NCBI RefSeq assembly: GCF_900110575.1
Contig: NZ_FOEF01000001.1
Span: 434,001-498,000, forward strand
Reading direction: 5' to 3'
Source of the DNA: Amycolatopsis saalfeldensis
GTDB taxonomy: Bacteria; Actinomycetota; Actinomycetes; Mycobacteriales; Pseudonocardiaceae
Length of the DNA stretch: 64,000 nucleotides
Positions 44,657 to 52,999 of this stretch are shown in pieces. The position numbers and the translations under genes were made by a program. The notes under the pieces were generated by a model. The model saw only the letters and a program-made list of their open reading frames with translations. It ran no database searches and had not been told where the DNA came from. Positions within the stretch are counted from its first letter, which is position 1, and each line of letters starts with the position of its first letter.

Positions 44657-45835
44657 TCAGAATTCCGCGATCTCCGCCGCGGAATAACCCAGCTCGGCCA
44701 GCACCTCGGCGGTGTGCTGGCCCAGCGTCGGCGGCGCGGACGTCGGCCGAGGCCGGGTGTCCGACGCCTTGATCGGGAACCCGTTGCCGAGGTAGGTCCC
44801 GACGGTCGGGTGCGGCAGCCGCACAACCTGGTCCCGCTCGGCCGCCCACGGGTCGGCGTACACGTCGTCGATGTCGTTGATCGGCGCGGCCGGGATGCTG
44901 GCCGCGTCGAAGGTCTTCATCCAGTCCTCGACGGTACGCGTCACGAGCACCTCGCCCAGCCGCGCGTTCAGCTCGTCGCGGTTCGCCGCGCGCGCGGCGT
45001 TGCTGGCGAACTTCGGGTCCTCGGCGATGTCCAGCTCCAGCACCCGGCACAGCACGCGCCACAGCTTCTCGCTGCCGATCGCGACGATCAGCCAGCCGTC
45101 GGACACGTGGTACGCCTGGTACGGGACGATGCTCGGGTGCGCCGAGCCCATCCGGCGCGGCCGCGGCGCGTCGTAGAAGTGCGCGCCGGCGGCGTACACG
45201 TGCCAGGCGAGCTGGGCGTCGAGCAGCGAGACGTCGAGGTACTGGCCGCGCCCGGTGGTGTGCCGGGCCTGCAACGCCATCAGCACGGCGATGATCGCCC
45301 AGGTGCCCGCGTTGAGGTCGGCGACGGGCAGGCCCACCTTCGCGGGCGCGCCGTCCGGCTCGCCGGTCAGCCCCATCACGCCGCCCATCGCCTGGGCGAC
45401 GAGGTCGTAGCCCGGCCGGTCGCGGTACGGCCCCGTCTGGCCGAACCCGGTGATCGACACGTGGATCAGCCGCGGGTTCAGCGCCGAGAGCTCGGCGTAG
45501 GACAGGCCCCACTTCTCGAGCGTGCCCGGGCGGAAGTTCTCCACGAGCACGTCGGCGTCCGCCAGCAGGCGGCGGACGGCTTCACGGCCGCGCTCGCTCT
45601 TGAGGTCGAGCACGATCCCGCGCTTGTTCCGGTTCGCCGCGAGGAAGTACACCGCCTCGTTCCCCTCGCCGACGAACGGCGGACCCCACAGCCGGGTGTC
45701 GTCGCCGTGCCCCGGCGGCTCGACCTTGACTACGTCCGCGCCCATCTCGCCGAGGTACTGCGTGCAGTACGGCCCGGCGAGGATCCGGGAGAGGTCGACG
45801 ACCTTGATCCCGTCGAGTGGACGGACCTCGGGCAT
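44657..45835 (-). CDS. Family III CoA-transferase (CaiB/BaiF)
   Basis: A 392-residue enzyme. LDGIKVVDLSRILAGPYCTQYLGEMGADVVKVE is diagnostic, and the catalytic Asp is in the VADLNAGTWA region. The ATG at 45835 follows GAGGAG. Probably in operon with the downstream class III aminotransferase. It is divergent from the alpha-galactosidase gene. Confidence 0.93.
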   Translation of the reverse strand: MPEVRPLDGIKVVDLSRILAGPYCTQYLGEMGADVVKVEPPGHGDDTRLWGPPFVGEGNEAVYFLAANRNKRGIVLDLKSERGREAVRRLLADADVLVENFRPGTLEKWGLSYAELSALNPRLIHVSITGFGQTGPYRDRPGYDLVAQAMGGVMGLTGEPDGAPAKVGLPVADLNAGTWAIIAVLMALQARHTTGRGQYLDVSLLDAQLAWHVYAAGAHFYDAPRPRRMGSAHPSIVPYQAYHVSDGWLIVAIGSEKLWRVLCRVLELDIAEDPKFASNAARAANRDELNARLGEVLVTRTVEDWMKTFDAASIPAAPINDIDDVYADPWAAERDQVVRLPHPTVGTYLGNGFPIKASDTRPRPTSAPPTLGQHTAEVLAELGYSAAEIAEF

Positions 45836-45980
45836 GCACGTCTCCTCGCGGTCGGGGCTTGATCTCCTTTCTACCTCGCGAAGCCCGGATTCCCTACCAA
45901 CGGCCGCTTGACGGCGAACCTGTGCGTGATGTTGATTGTTGAGTGAGTTTGTGCAGAGTTGCGCACTCCTGGAGGAATCT

Positions 45981-46490
45981 ATGCGTCGTCTTGTGGGTCT
46001 GCTGGCCGCCAGTGCGCTGGCCGCGGGCTTGACCACCGCTTTCACCACCCCGGCCGCCGTGGCCGTGCCGGCCGCCGCCCCGGCACCGTTCGCCACCCAG
46101 CAGGCCGTCGGCGCGCTGCCGCCGATGGGCTGGAACAGCTGGAACAAGTTCGGCTGCAACATCAACGAGGAGCTGATCCGCGAGACCGCGGACGCCATCG
46201 TCAGCTCCGGGCTGAAGGACGCCGGCTACCAGTACGTCAACATCGACGACTGCTGGGCCGAGCACGACCGCAACGCCGAGGGGAAGTTCGAGCCCAACCA
46301 CCAGCGCTTCCCCGGCGGTATCAAGGCCCTCGCCGACTACGTGCACGCGAAGGGACTGAAGCTCGGCATCTACACCAGCGCGGGCACGATGACCTGCGCG
46401 CAGACCATGCCCGGCGGGCTGGACCACGAGGACGTCGACGCGCAGACGTTCGCGGACTGGGGCGTCGACTACCTCAAGTACGACTTGTGA
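45981..46490 (+). CDS. GH27 alpha-galactosidase, 5' part, interrupted by the integrative element
   Basis: The first 168 native codons of a secreted alpha-galactosidase, followed by Leu and a stop that belong to the inserted element. It has a signal peptide ([16 protein letters not shown]), the GH27 opening [19 protein letters not shown], and ends GVDYLKYD, where the last Asp is the family catalytic nucleophile. The ATG follows GGAGGAA. The acid/base residue and the rest are at 62259-63740 beyond the element, so this fragment cannot be active. Joining at the shared AAGTACGAC restores the frame exactly. Confidence 0.93.
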   Translation: MRRLVGLLAASALAAGLTTAFTTPAAVAVPAAAPAPFATQQAVGALPPMGWNSWNKFGCNINEELIRETADAIVSSGLKDAGYQYVNIDDCWAEHDRNAEGKFEPNHQRFPGGIKALADYVHAKGLKLGIYTSAGTMTCAQTMPGGLDHEDVDAQTFADWGVDYLKYDL

Positions 46491-46786
46491 CACCTTGCGT
46501 TTCCCGAGCTGCGGGATTTGATCACAGATAGTGTCTGACCTGCGTTTTTCTGGCTGATTGGGTCCGGTTGGGTCCGGTCCGGTCCGGACGTCTGACGGCC
46601 TGTGGACGGCCTGGAGATGCCGGGGCTGGGCGGTGTGAGGAGGGTTGCGGCGCGGATGTGTTCCTCGACGGTGACAGCCCATGCCGGTACCGGGGCGCGC
46701 TTGACGGGGGTCGGCTGGGGGACGTGGTGGAGTTCGAGCCGGGTGAAGAGTGCGAGTTGGTTGGGTCCGGCGGTGTGCTTGCGCAA
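46469..46786 (-). CDS. Possible small protein at the left end of the element
   Basis: A 105-codon frame on the minus strand with strong G/C preference at third positions over its first 70 codons ([38 protein letters not shown]). The TTG start has GGGAGG five bases upstream. The C-terminal part covers the GACGGCCTG repeats and crosses the att core, so its last residues change on excision. No family recognised; treat as tentative. Confidence 0.4.
   Translation of the reverse strand: MRKHTAGPNQLALFTRLELHHVPQPTPVKRAPVPAWAVTVEEHIRAATLLTPPSPGISRPSTGRQTSGPDRTQPDPISQKNAGQTLSVIKSRSSGNARCHKSYLR
46476..46484 (+). other. attL core site
   Basis: AAGTACGAC, identical to 62250-62258. Flanking bases differ on both sides, so the shared core is 9 bp. 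It is the codon triplet Lys-Tyr-Asp of the alpha-galactosidase nucleophile motif. Confidence 0.88.
46592..46613 (+). repeat. Left arm-type repeats (two GACGGCCTG)
   Basis: GACGGCCTG at 46594-46602 and 46605-46613, 11 bp apart (one helical turn), each preceded by near-identical context to the right-end copies. Distance to the att core is about 110 bp. They are candidates for integrase or excisionase arm binding. Confidence 0.65.
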
Positions 46787-46854
46787 GGTGGCCTCCCGGG
46801 TCGGCTGTTGCGAGTGGTGGCTAGTTGCCTCCGTCTTCCTCGCCCCTGCTGCGC

Positions 46855-46917
46855 CTAGCGGTGAGTCGGCCGGGTCAAGGCATCTTTCCCGCCTTGACGC
46901 GGTTGGCTCACCGTTAG
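46855..46917. other. Large dyad-symmetric structure
   Basis: CTAGCGGTGAG (46855-46865) matches the complement of CTCACCGTTAG (46907-46917) at 10 of 11 positions, and GTCAAGG (46874-46880) pairs perfectly with CCTTGAC (46892-46898). Both share the same centre near 46886, with 8-nt internal loops between the two arms. A 63-nt structured DNA or RNA element in a non-coding stretch: candidate single-strand origin, transfer locus or regulatory hairpin. The 46787-47128 stretch otherwise shows no gene. Confidence 0.55.
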
Positions 46918-47128
46918 ACGCTCCGATGCGAGGGACCCCCGGTGACCCGCGTTGCGTATTCCTCGAAACCGTGAACGCTGAAGCGTGCCCCTCGGCGTCC
47001 ACCCTCCCCCTTTGTGGCTCCGGGGGGCTCTTTGCCGCCTGTGACCTGGGTGAATGCCGATGCCGGCCGAATTAGCAGAGAAACCCGCCCGGGTTGATCA
47101 TGGGGGACCCGAGGCGCATGCTGGAGTT

Positions 47129-48046
47129 ATGGGTGGAGGCGGGTTTTTCGACCGCGCGGCGGCGTATGGGGAACGCTCGGCGGCTCGTGAGCGACGGTGG
47201 TTGCTGGTGGCTCGCGCGCTGCGGTGGCCGGTGCTCGGCGTGGCCGTGGTGGTCGGGCTGGTGGCGTGGTGGCTCTCGGACTGGCAGATGTGGCCGTGGC
47301 TGGGTGGCCTGGGTGCGGTGCTGCTGCTGGGGTTGACGGGGACGGCCCGGCGGGTGGGGCTGGCGTGGACGCTGGCGGTCACCCTGGCGGTGGTTGATGT
47401 GTGGCTGCTGACCTATGTGGAACCGTGGTGGTGGCTGCTGCTGGTCGGGGTGGCGGTGCTGGGCGCAGGGGTGGTGGCCGCAGTGCGGCTGAGGCTGCGG
47501 GAACGGCGTGCGCAGACGGTGGCGGCCGTGGTGGTGGGCGTGGTCCTGGTGGTGCTGAGTGTGGTGATGCTGGCGGTGAACGCGGCGGAGCGGGACCGGC
47601 AGGCTCAAGCGGTCTTGGACCAGGAACATCAGAACGCGGTGGCGCGGATCTTGCCCCGCACGCCTGCGAGCATGGTTGACCTCTTGGCGGAGAAGATCGC
47701 CTTCCCGACGCCGGATGCGGTGGCCACGGCGTGTTTCTACTTCGCCCCGCCTGCGCAGGCTCAGCTGGCGCGGAGCCGTGGTGTGGCGGATTGCCCAGCC
47801 GCGATCCGCTCGTTGGCGGCCCTGGTGAGCGCGGCGGGCGACTACGTCAACAACTTGTGGTTACCGGGGCAGGCGACTCAGGACGGGCCTGGTGGGACGT
47901 TGCTGGTCGACGCCTGCCACCTGACGTTCGATCGGCTGACCGATGACACGCCGCACCCGAACCCCGGTCCTCAGCTCGGCCTGCTGACCTTGCAACAGCA
48001 GCAGGGCCAAGGCCACTTGATCGTCGTTTACCAGCCGTGTCGGTAG
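47129..48046 (+). CDS. Membrane protein of unknown function (element cargo)
   Basis: About 305 residues: a basic N-terminus, four hydrophobic helices (VLGVAVVVGLVAWWL, GLGAVLLLGLTG, WWLLLVGVAVLGAGVVAAV, VAAVVVGVVLVVLSVVMLAV) and an extracytoplasmic C-terminal domain of about 150 residues with three Cys. The start is uncertain: ATG at 47129 (used here) or 47054; a small palindrome AACCCGCCCGGGTT at 47082-47095 between them favours the later start. It heads the region containing the type VII-like genes and may belong with them. Confidence 0.7.
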   Translation: MGGGGFFDRAAAYGERSAARERRWLLVARALRWPVLGVAVVVGLVAWWLSDWQMWPWLGGLGAVLLLGLTGTARRVGLAWTLAVTLAVVDVWLLTYVEPWWWLLLVGVAVLGAGVVAAVRLRLRERRAQTVAAVVVGVVLVVLSVVMLAVNAAERDRQAQAVLDQEHQNAVARILPRTPASMVDLLAEKIAFPTPDAVATACFYFAPPAQAQLARSRGVADCPAAIRSLAALVSAAGDYVNNLWLPGQATQDGPGGTLLVDACHLTFDRLTDDTPHPNPGPQLGLLTLQQQQGQGHLIVVYQPCR

Positions 48047-48520
48047 TCGAGGCGGCGAGGATGACGGCTCAGCTGGAGGTGATCGGCGGGTGCATGAGGT
48101 GCGGTAGGGGCGTCGTGGCTGCCGTGGCCGTGGGGCTCTTCGTGCCGCCTGCGGGGGCGTGCGCACCCGCAGCGAGCTGCGGCGGGCGCGCCGGGCGGTC
48201 GGCCAGAGCGGAGCGGAGGCCGATCCGCTAAAGGCGACGACCCGCCGTACGCGAGGTGACCGGTTGCGCGCCGCCGTAGGCGGCGCGCCTTGATCCCATA
48301 GAGCCAAATTCGGCAGCATCTGCACATCACCCGACGGATGACACTGCACATCACCCCCGGCGCATCACACGGGCGCTGGCCAGGGCCGCACGGGCGTGGC
48401 GATCTTCGCGGAACCGGGTTCTTGGTCGGTTCGTCCCTGCTATCGTCACGTGGCGAAACCAGCCACGAGCAGAGGGTAGGCCACCCGGACGGAGCGGGTG
48501 GCTACGAGGAGGGGAACATC
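48047..48520 (+). promoter_or_regulatory. Long leader before the type VII-like cassette, with direct repeats
   Basis: About 470 bp with no convincing gene. TGCACATCACCC occurs at 48321-48332 and again at 48345-48356, 24 bp apart, with a partial third copy (GCATCACACGG) at about 48361. The spacing of about two helical turns suggests a regulator binding on one DNA face. The ribosome-binding site GAGGAGGGG of the next gene ends the region. Confidence 0.45.
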
Positions 48521-49042
48521 ATGCCGGACGGGCAGGGAGGGCAGGCAGGCGGCCTTAACGGTGTCTACCAGCAGAACGTCACACCGCCACCACCACCGCC
48601 GCCACCGGGATCGCCACCGCTGCCGCTGTCCAGCGGTGGCCCGGTCACCACAACCGGACAGCCACCTGACTACAAAGCACTCGGCACCGCACAGGCCAAG
48701 GCCGACTTTGCAGCGGCAGCCAACAGCGGCGGATGGGAATTCGACCCCGACGCAATGGACAAGGTAATTCAAAAGCTAGAGGGACTACTTGACGACGACC
48801 TGGACGAAGCGCAACGACATGCGCAGGTCATCATGCAAATTAGGCCACCCGGCGGCGAGAATGTTAGTAATTCTTTCGCCAACGCTGCAATTCAATCCGC
48901 AAATCAGTATAACGGCTTCCTTCAGGGTGCAGTCAATTTTCTTATGTCCTACGTTGATGTTCTAAAGCAGGTAAAGACTGCATATGAAAAGCAGGATCAT
49001 GCGGCAATCGATGCGCTTCGCGGGAGCGGAAAGGCTGATTGA
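48521..49042 (+). CDS. PE/Esx-like type VII secretion substrate
   Basis: A 173-residue protein. A Gly/Pro-rich N-terminus with a run of eight prolines precedes a helix-turn-helix region (WEFDPDAMDKVIQKLEGLLDD through NFLMSYVDVLKQVKTAYEKQD). The second helix ends in YEKQD, matching the YxxxD/E secretion signal of ESX substrates. The ATG at 48521 has an excellent GAGGAGGGG site. It precedes a lipoprotein, a WXG-containing partner and an EspG-like chaperone, which supports the assignment. From here to about 50130 codons are clearly AT-richer than in neighbouring genes. Confidence 0.65.
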   Translation: MPDGQGGQAGGLNGVYQQNVTPPPPPPPPGSPPLPLSSGGPVTTTGQPPDYKALGTAQAKADFAAAANSGGWEFDPDAMDKVIQKLEGLLDDDLDEAQRHAQVIMQIRPPGGENVSNSFANAAIQSANQYNGFLQGAVNFLMSYVDVLKQVKTAYEKQDHAAIDALRGSGKAD

Positions 49043-49048
49043 AGTTCC

Positions 49049-49648
49049 ATGCACTCACGACACTTGACGGCACTGCTGTGCACGACAATTGCCGCAATCG
49101 CGGTTGCTGGATGCGGATCGACTAGCAACGGGCAGGCAACACCTGCTCCGTCGAGCTCAGCCGCCGGTGACCCCATACTTGCCCCGAAGGTCACCGATCC
49201 AATTGCGAACACTGAATCGTACGCAAGTGATCCCTGTTCGGCCGTACCTTCCAGTGAGGTCGAAAGCCTGGGGGGACCAATAAAACAAACTAAAACCGAC
49301 AACTCGGATAGTGGAAATCTCTGCGTTTGGACATTTACCGACCTTCACGGCAGCGCTAGCGGCGGCCTCCTAACCAAGCAAACATCGGGAATTAACGGGC
49401 TATACATAGATCACCAGAAAGGTTATCTGACTACTTTTACGCCGCATGCTCCAATAGCGGGATATCCGGCGGTTATTTACGCCCGAGGTGGCGAATCGGA
49501 GGGCAATTGCAATCTTGCTGTCGGCGTTCGCGATGACTTGGCGTATACGGTCGTCATGTTGCTCCGCAGTGGCCCTGCCCAGTCCAATGCGTGCGGCATA
49601 GCCGAGCAAATTGCCACAACCGCCGTTGAGCACATGAAGGGCAAATAG
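49049..49648 (+). CDS. DUF3558-like lipoprotein
   Basis: A 199-residue lipoprotein with signal peptide and lipobox IAVAGC (Cys 21). The mature part has the DUF3558 pattern: SDPCSAVPSSEVESLGGP, CVWTFTD, YPAVIYARGG and NACGIAEQIATTAVEHM, with Cys residues that probably pair. Members are cell-surface proteins of actinobacteria, often near PPE/EspG-type genes. It starts 6 bp after the PE-like gene and ends directly at the start of the WXG-containing gene. Composition is AT-rich for this genome. Confidence 0.8.
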   Translation: MHSRHLTALLCTTIAAIAVAGCGSTSNGQATPAPSSSAAGDPILAPKVTDPIANTESYASDPCSAVPSSEVESLGGPIKQTKTDNSDSGNLCVWTFTDLHGSASGGLLTKQTSGINGLYIDHQKGYLTTFTPHAPIAGYPAVIYARGGESEGNCNLAVGVRDDLAYTVVMLLRSGPAQSNACGIAEQIATTAVEHMKGK

Positions 49649-50896
49649 ATGGCCTACTCGGGGTATGATATCTACAACTTGCTCCGGTCGCCGGGAGATT
49701 CGAGCAGCATTGACAGTGCTGGGCAAAGTTGCGGCAAGCTAAGTAACATTCACAATACCGTGGCGGATAAGCTGACAGATGGCCAGACGGCTTTGAATTC
49801 GTTTTGGAAAGGTCAGGCTGCCGATGCCGGCAGCGCAGGCCTGGGGCCCATGGTTGCCACTTCGCGTACTGCGGCCCAGAATATGACGATGATGCAGCAG
49901 CATCTGAGCGAGCAGTCGGCCGCTTTTAATTACGCGAAGAACAATGTTGTTGAGGTTTCCACTTCGCGTCCGGATGACGATAAGCTAACGGACTACCTTT
50001 CACTTGGCGCGAGTGACGACGAAAAAGCGGCGGCAGAGTTCGACGACAAAACAAAGAAGAACGTCGCTGTATATCAGGATTACGATCAGAATAGCGCGCC
50101 ACGCACACAGACGATGCCGATGGACTATCCGGCGGCACATGATCCGTCGGTGTCTTCGGGCGGGTTTACCCCCGATCCGCAGGTTCCTGGATCGGGCTTG
50201 TCGAGTGGGCCGCATGTGTCCGGTTCTGGTGGTCACTCATCGGCGCATTCGTCTGGTGGATCGCACAGCTACTCCGGTGGCGGCCCCAGCACGTATACCG
50301 TACCGCCGGGGGCGGAGAACGTTCCGGCGCCGCCTCCGCCGGGTAGTTCCCACGGTGCTACTCCACCGTCTGTGCCTGCTCCGAACGACGGGACCCGGAC
50401 AAGCTCGTCGTGGGCGGATCCAGTTTCCGGCCAGAACCCGGGCGGCGTTGCCCCCTGGCAGAACGGGCCGGGCAGCTCCAGCAACCCGAGCGGCGGCAAC
50501 GGGTCTGCTCTGGGTGGCGGAGCAGGGGTCGGAGGTGTCGGGCTGCCAGGTGGGTTTGGTGGTGCATCCGGTGGCAGCGCTGGCGGCCGTAGCGCAGGTG
50601 GGGGTTTCGGTTCTGGCGGGTCGGGCGCGGCCGGTCGTGGTCTCGGCGCGGGCGTTGGCACCGGTTCCGGTACTCCGGGCGAGGGCGCCGGGCGGCCTGG
50701 CATGGGTACGGCCGGGGCTGCCGGTGCGAAGGGGCAGTCCGGAATGGGCGGCATGGGCGCGGGCGGGGCCGGTAAGGGCAAAGGCGGCGAGGACGAAGAG
50801 CATCAGCGCAAGATCCTGCTGCCGGAAGAGGACCCGGACTCACTGTTTGGCGGCTACGACGGTGATCGGCCCACGCCGCCGGTGATCGGGGCGTAG
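49649..50896 (+). CDS. WXG/PPE-like protein with Gly-rich tail
   Basis: A 415-residue protein. The N-terminal 110 residues are helical and contain the WXG turn NSFWKGQAADAG (Trp 53-Lys-Gly 55) between two long helices, as in PPE/WXG100 proteins. The remaining 300 residues are Gly/Ser/Pro-rich and low complexity (SGPHVSGSGGHSS, GGAGVGGVGLPGG), ending in a charged segment LLPEEDPDSLFGGYDGD. There is no LXG-type toxin domain. It probably pairs with the YxxxD protein and the EspG-like chaperone. Composition shifts from AT-rich at the N-terminus to GC-rich in the repeats. Confidence 0.7.
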   Translation: MAYSGYDIYNLLRSPGDSSSIDSAGQSCGKLSNIHNTVADKLTDGQTALNSFWKGQAADAGSAGLGPMVATSRTAAQNMTMMQQHLSEQSAAFNYAKNNVVEVSTSRPDDDKLTDYLSLGASDDEKAAAEFDDKTKKNVAVYQDYDQNSAPRTQTMPMDYPAAHDPSVSSGGFTPDPQVPGSGLSSGPHVSGSGGHSSAHSSGGSHSYSGGGPSTYTVPPGAENVPAPPPPGSSHGATPPSVPAPNDGTRTSSSWADPVSGQNPGGVAPWQNGPGSSSNPSGGNGSALGGGAGVGGVGLPGGFGGASGGSAGGRSAGGGFGSGGSGAAGRGLGAGVGTGSGTPGEGAGRPGMGTAGAAGAKGQSGMGGMGAGGAGKGKGGEDEEHQRKILLPEEDPDSLFGGYDGDRPTPPVIGA

Positions 50897-50927
50897 GGGC
50901 GGCGCCCCAGGAGAGGGAGAACTAACA

Positions 50928-51674
50928 GTGCTGCGCAAGCCTGTGGAGCTGAGCTTGCAGACCTTCGAGGTGCTGTGGGAACGGCTCAATCTCGGAGATG
51001 TCCACCCGACGCTCGTGCGTGGTGCGCTGTGGTACTCGCTGGACGAGCGGCGTCAGCTGGCGGCCGATGCTGACCGCGAGTTGGCTGAGTGTGGGCTGTT
51101 GCGGGGCGGGCGTCTCGACGACGATTTCGTGGAGACGCTGCACGTCCTGCAACGCCCGAGAGTCGACTATTACTCGTGGGTCAAGTCCGGGCGCGGTGAA
51201 CGTACGGTGCGGGCTGCCGCGAGCGGGCGGGACGCGGTGACGGTCGTCGCAACAGGCCAGAAGTTGTACCTCGCCGCGTGTTCGGCTGATTCCCTGGCGC
51301 AGGAGTTCACCGCGCTCTTGCCGGATGCGCCTGCCGCGCGGTTGGCCTCGCTGACGTGCTCGGACACCGACCTGAAGGCCATCAAGGGCGGGGCAATTCC
51401 GAACACGACCAGCCCGAGCATTCGTGACGCCAAACAAGTGCTGCGCTGGCTGAACGCACAGCACACCCATTTCGGCCGGCTGTATGTCGCGATCCGAGAC
51501 AGCCGAGGGAGGCGCCGTCGCAACGAAGACCCGCCTGGCTGGGCCGACACCGACCAGGGGCGCATCCTGTTCGGCGTGGACGGGTCTGGCTGGGTCAGTC
51601 TGTCAGGTGCCGGACCGCAGGAGATCGCGAGCAAGGTGCAACGTCTGGCATATGACCTACGCAACCGCGGATGA
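50928..51674 (+). CDS. EspG-like ESX secretion chaperone
   Basis: A 248-residue cytoplasmic protein. The opening VELSLQTFEVLWERLNLGDVHPTL and the later DAVTVVATGQKLYLAACSAD and LVSLTC-like strand pattern fit the EspG family, which binds PPE proteins and keeps them soluble for export through ESX systems. The last gene of the cassette, it is followed by a hairpin terminator. No EccB, EccC, EccD, MycP or EccE gene is on the element. Confidence 0.78.
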   Translation: MLRKPVELSLQTFEVLWERLNLGDVHPTLVRGALWYSLDERRQLAADADRELAECGLLRGGRLDDDFVETLHVLQRPRVDYYSWVKSGRGERTVRAAASGRDAVTVVATGQKLYLAACSADSLAQEFTALLPDAPAARLASLTCSDTDLKAIKGGAIPNTTSPSIRDAKQVLRWLNAQHTHFGRLYVAIRDSRGRRRRNEDPPGWADTDQGRILFGVDGSGWVSLSGAGPQEIASKVQRLAYDLRNRG

Positions 51675-51704
51675 CCGAGCCGACCGCTGAGACACACTTA
51701 CAGG

Positions 51705-51745
51705 CTGAGCCCCGCCACCGATAACCGATCGGCAGCGGGGCTCAG
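51705..51745. terminator. Bidirectional terminator
   Basis: CTGAGCCCCGC (51705-51715) and GCGGGGCTCAG (51735-51745) form a perfect 11-bp stem with a 19-nt loop between the convergent EspG-like and XRE-TPR genes. Confidence 0.8.
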
Positions 51746-51770
51746 TCCGTTGAGCGCACGGAAAGGGCGT

Positions 51771-52979
51771 CTACACCTTTCCGCTGACGCTGGAGTAAAA
51801 GTCCGCAATGACCTCACGCAGTGCACCGGCGGCAGAGTCGGTCTCGAAATTCTGGCGGACTTCGCGGTACAGCTCATCGGCGACCAAGGACAAGCTGCGT
51901 ACCGACTTACGATCGGCGCTGAACGCTTTTCGCGCCCACTCGGTGGCACCGTCCAAGTCACGTTCACGCAGGGCCACTGTCGCCAGTGTCAGCCGCGCCT
52001 CGCTGGCGCGCATGGGGCTGCGGTCGCTTCCATCCGGCCGTTCGGAAAACCTGACGATCTCCCGGGCATGCTCGGCGGCCCGCTCGTTTTCGCCAACGAG
52101 CCGGTAGCAGTCCATGGCGTAGAAATCCCATTTCGCCGGGTCGATGACGAAGTGGTTTTCCGGTCGCGTCGGGTGCTCGTGAGCCTCTAAGAGCCGCGCA
52201 CCCTTGTCAAGCTCTTTCCGCACCGCACTTTTATCCCCTATACGCGCTTGCGCCTTGGCTCCTTGTGCTGCCAATTGCACAGCGACGGAAGCGTGCGGCG
52301 CAGCATCATGCCCAGCGCCAGCGTAATCCAGAACAGACTTGAATCGACCTTGCGTGATGGCAAACCAGGCGCTCATTTCAAATGCCCAAGCGATGATTTC
52401 ACCATGCCCAGCTTCACGCCCAAGCTGAAATGCTGCCGACCGGGCAGATTCGGCATCGCGCGCCAATCCAAGGTCGTAATTCACGCACCCGATGAGCAGC
52501 GAGAGCCAGCCTGCGATCACCAATAGTTCGCGATGTTCGGCGAGTGTGGTGGGACCGGAAATAAGTCGCTCGACGTATTCGAGCTGCCGGTGAGCGTCCG
52601 CGCGTAGGTCCTCGGCAGGCCGCGAGACATACTCGCAGCAAAGTTGTTCGGTGATGATCTTGAGCTGGTCGATCGTCTCGGAGCCCACGTCGGTGCGGTG
52701 GATCTTGCGCAGCAGGTCGCTGAATGCCCAGGTGTCCCGACCGGGCACCACCAAGGAGCCCGCTGAACCCTTCTCCTGTGCACGAAGGTAGGCGGCCATG
52801 AGCTGCCCATCTGCATGCAAGAGGTCTTCGAGGTGGCGCACGCTCGACTCGTCCACCCCCTGGCCAGCCTCGACGCGGCTCACCCAGCTCTGACTGACGT
52901 TGGCCGCGCGGCCAAGTTCGGCCTGGTTCATGCCAGCCTCTGCCCGGATGCGTTTCAGCACGTCACCGAACGTTTCCAC
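51771..52979 (-). CDS. XRE-family regulator with TPR-like C-terminal domain
   Basis: About 402 residues. The N-terminal helix-turn-helix (FGDVLKRIRAEAGMNQAELGRAANVSQSWVSRVEAGQG) is followed by some 320 residues of helical repeats (LLVIAGWLSLLIGCVNYDLG, ARDAESARSAAFQLGREAG, ERAAEHAREIVRFSE) of TPR type, an architecture used for peptide or small-molecule sensing in actinobacteria. The GTG at 52979 has GGAGG ten bases upstream; other in-frame starts lie at 52991 and 53027. It is divergent from the replication/transfer operon and probably the master switch of the element. Confidence 0.85.
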   Translation of the reverse strand: METFGDVLKRIRAEAGMNQAELGRAANVSQSWVSRVEAGQGVDESSVRHLEDLLHADGQLMAAYLRAQEKGSAGSLVVPGRDTWAFSDLLRKIHRTDVGSETIDQLKIITEQLCCEYVSRPAEDLRADAHRQLEYVERLISGPTTLAEHRELLVIAGWLSLLIGCVNYDLGLARDAESARSAAFQLGREAGHGEIIAWAFEMSAWFAITQGRFKSVLDYAGAGHDAAPHASVAVQLAAQGAKAQARIGDKSAVRKELDKGARLLEAHEHPTRPENHFVIDPAKWDFYAMDCYRLVGENERAAEHAREIVRFSERPDGSDRSPMRASEARLTLATVALRERDLDGATEWARKAFSADRKSVRSLSLVADELYREVRQNFETDSAAGALREVIADFYSSVSGKV

Positions 52980-52999
52980 CGCCGTATTCACCTCCGTAT

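Noticed and set aside
46400..46600. tRNA gene as attachment site
   Set aside because: No tRNA-like cloverleaf was seen at either end, and the shared core lies in an alpha-galactosidase coding sequence.
48109..48231. Small frame with Cys residues upstream of the type VII-like cassette
   Set aside because: No ribosome-binding site and poor codon pattern; left as part of the leader region.
49649..50896. Polymorphic LXG/WXG toxin
   Set aside because: The C-terminal 300 residues are Gly/Ser-rich low complexity without a toxin-like globular domain, and no immunity gene follows.
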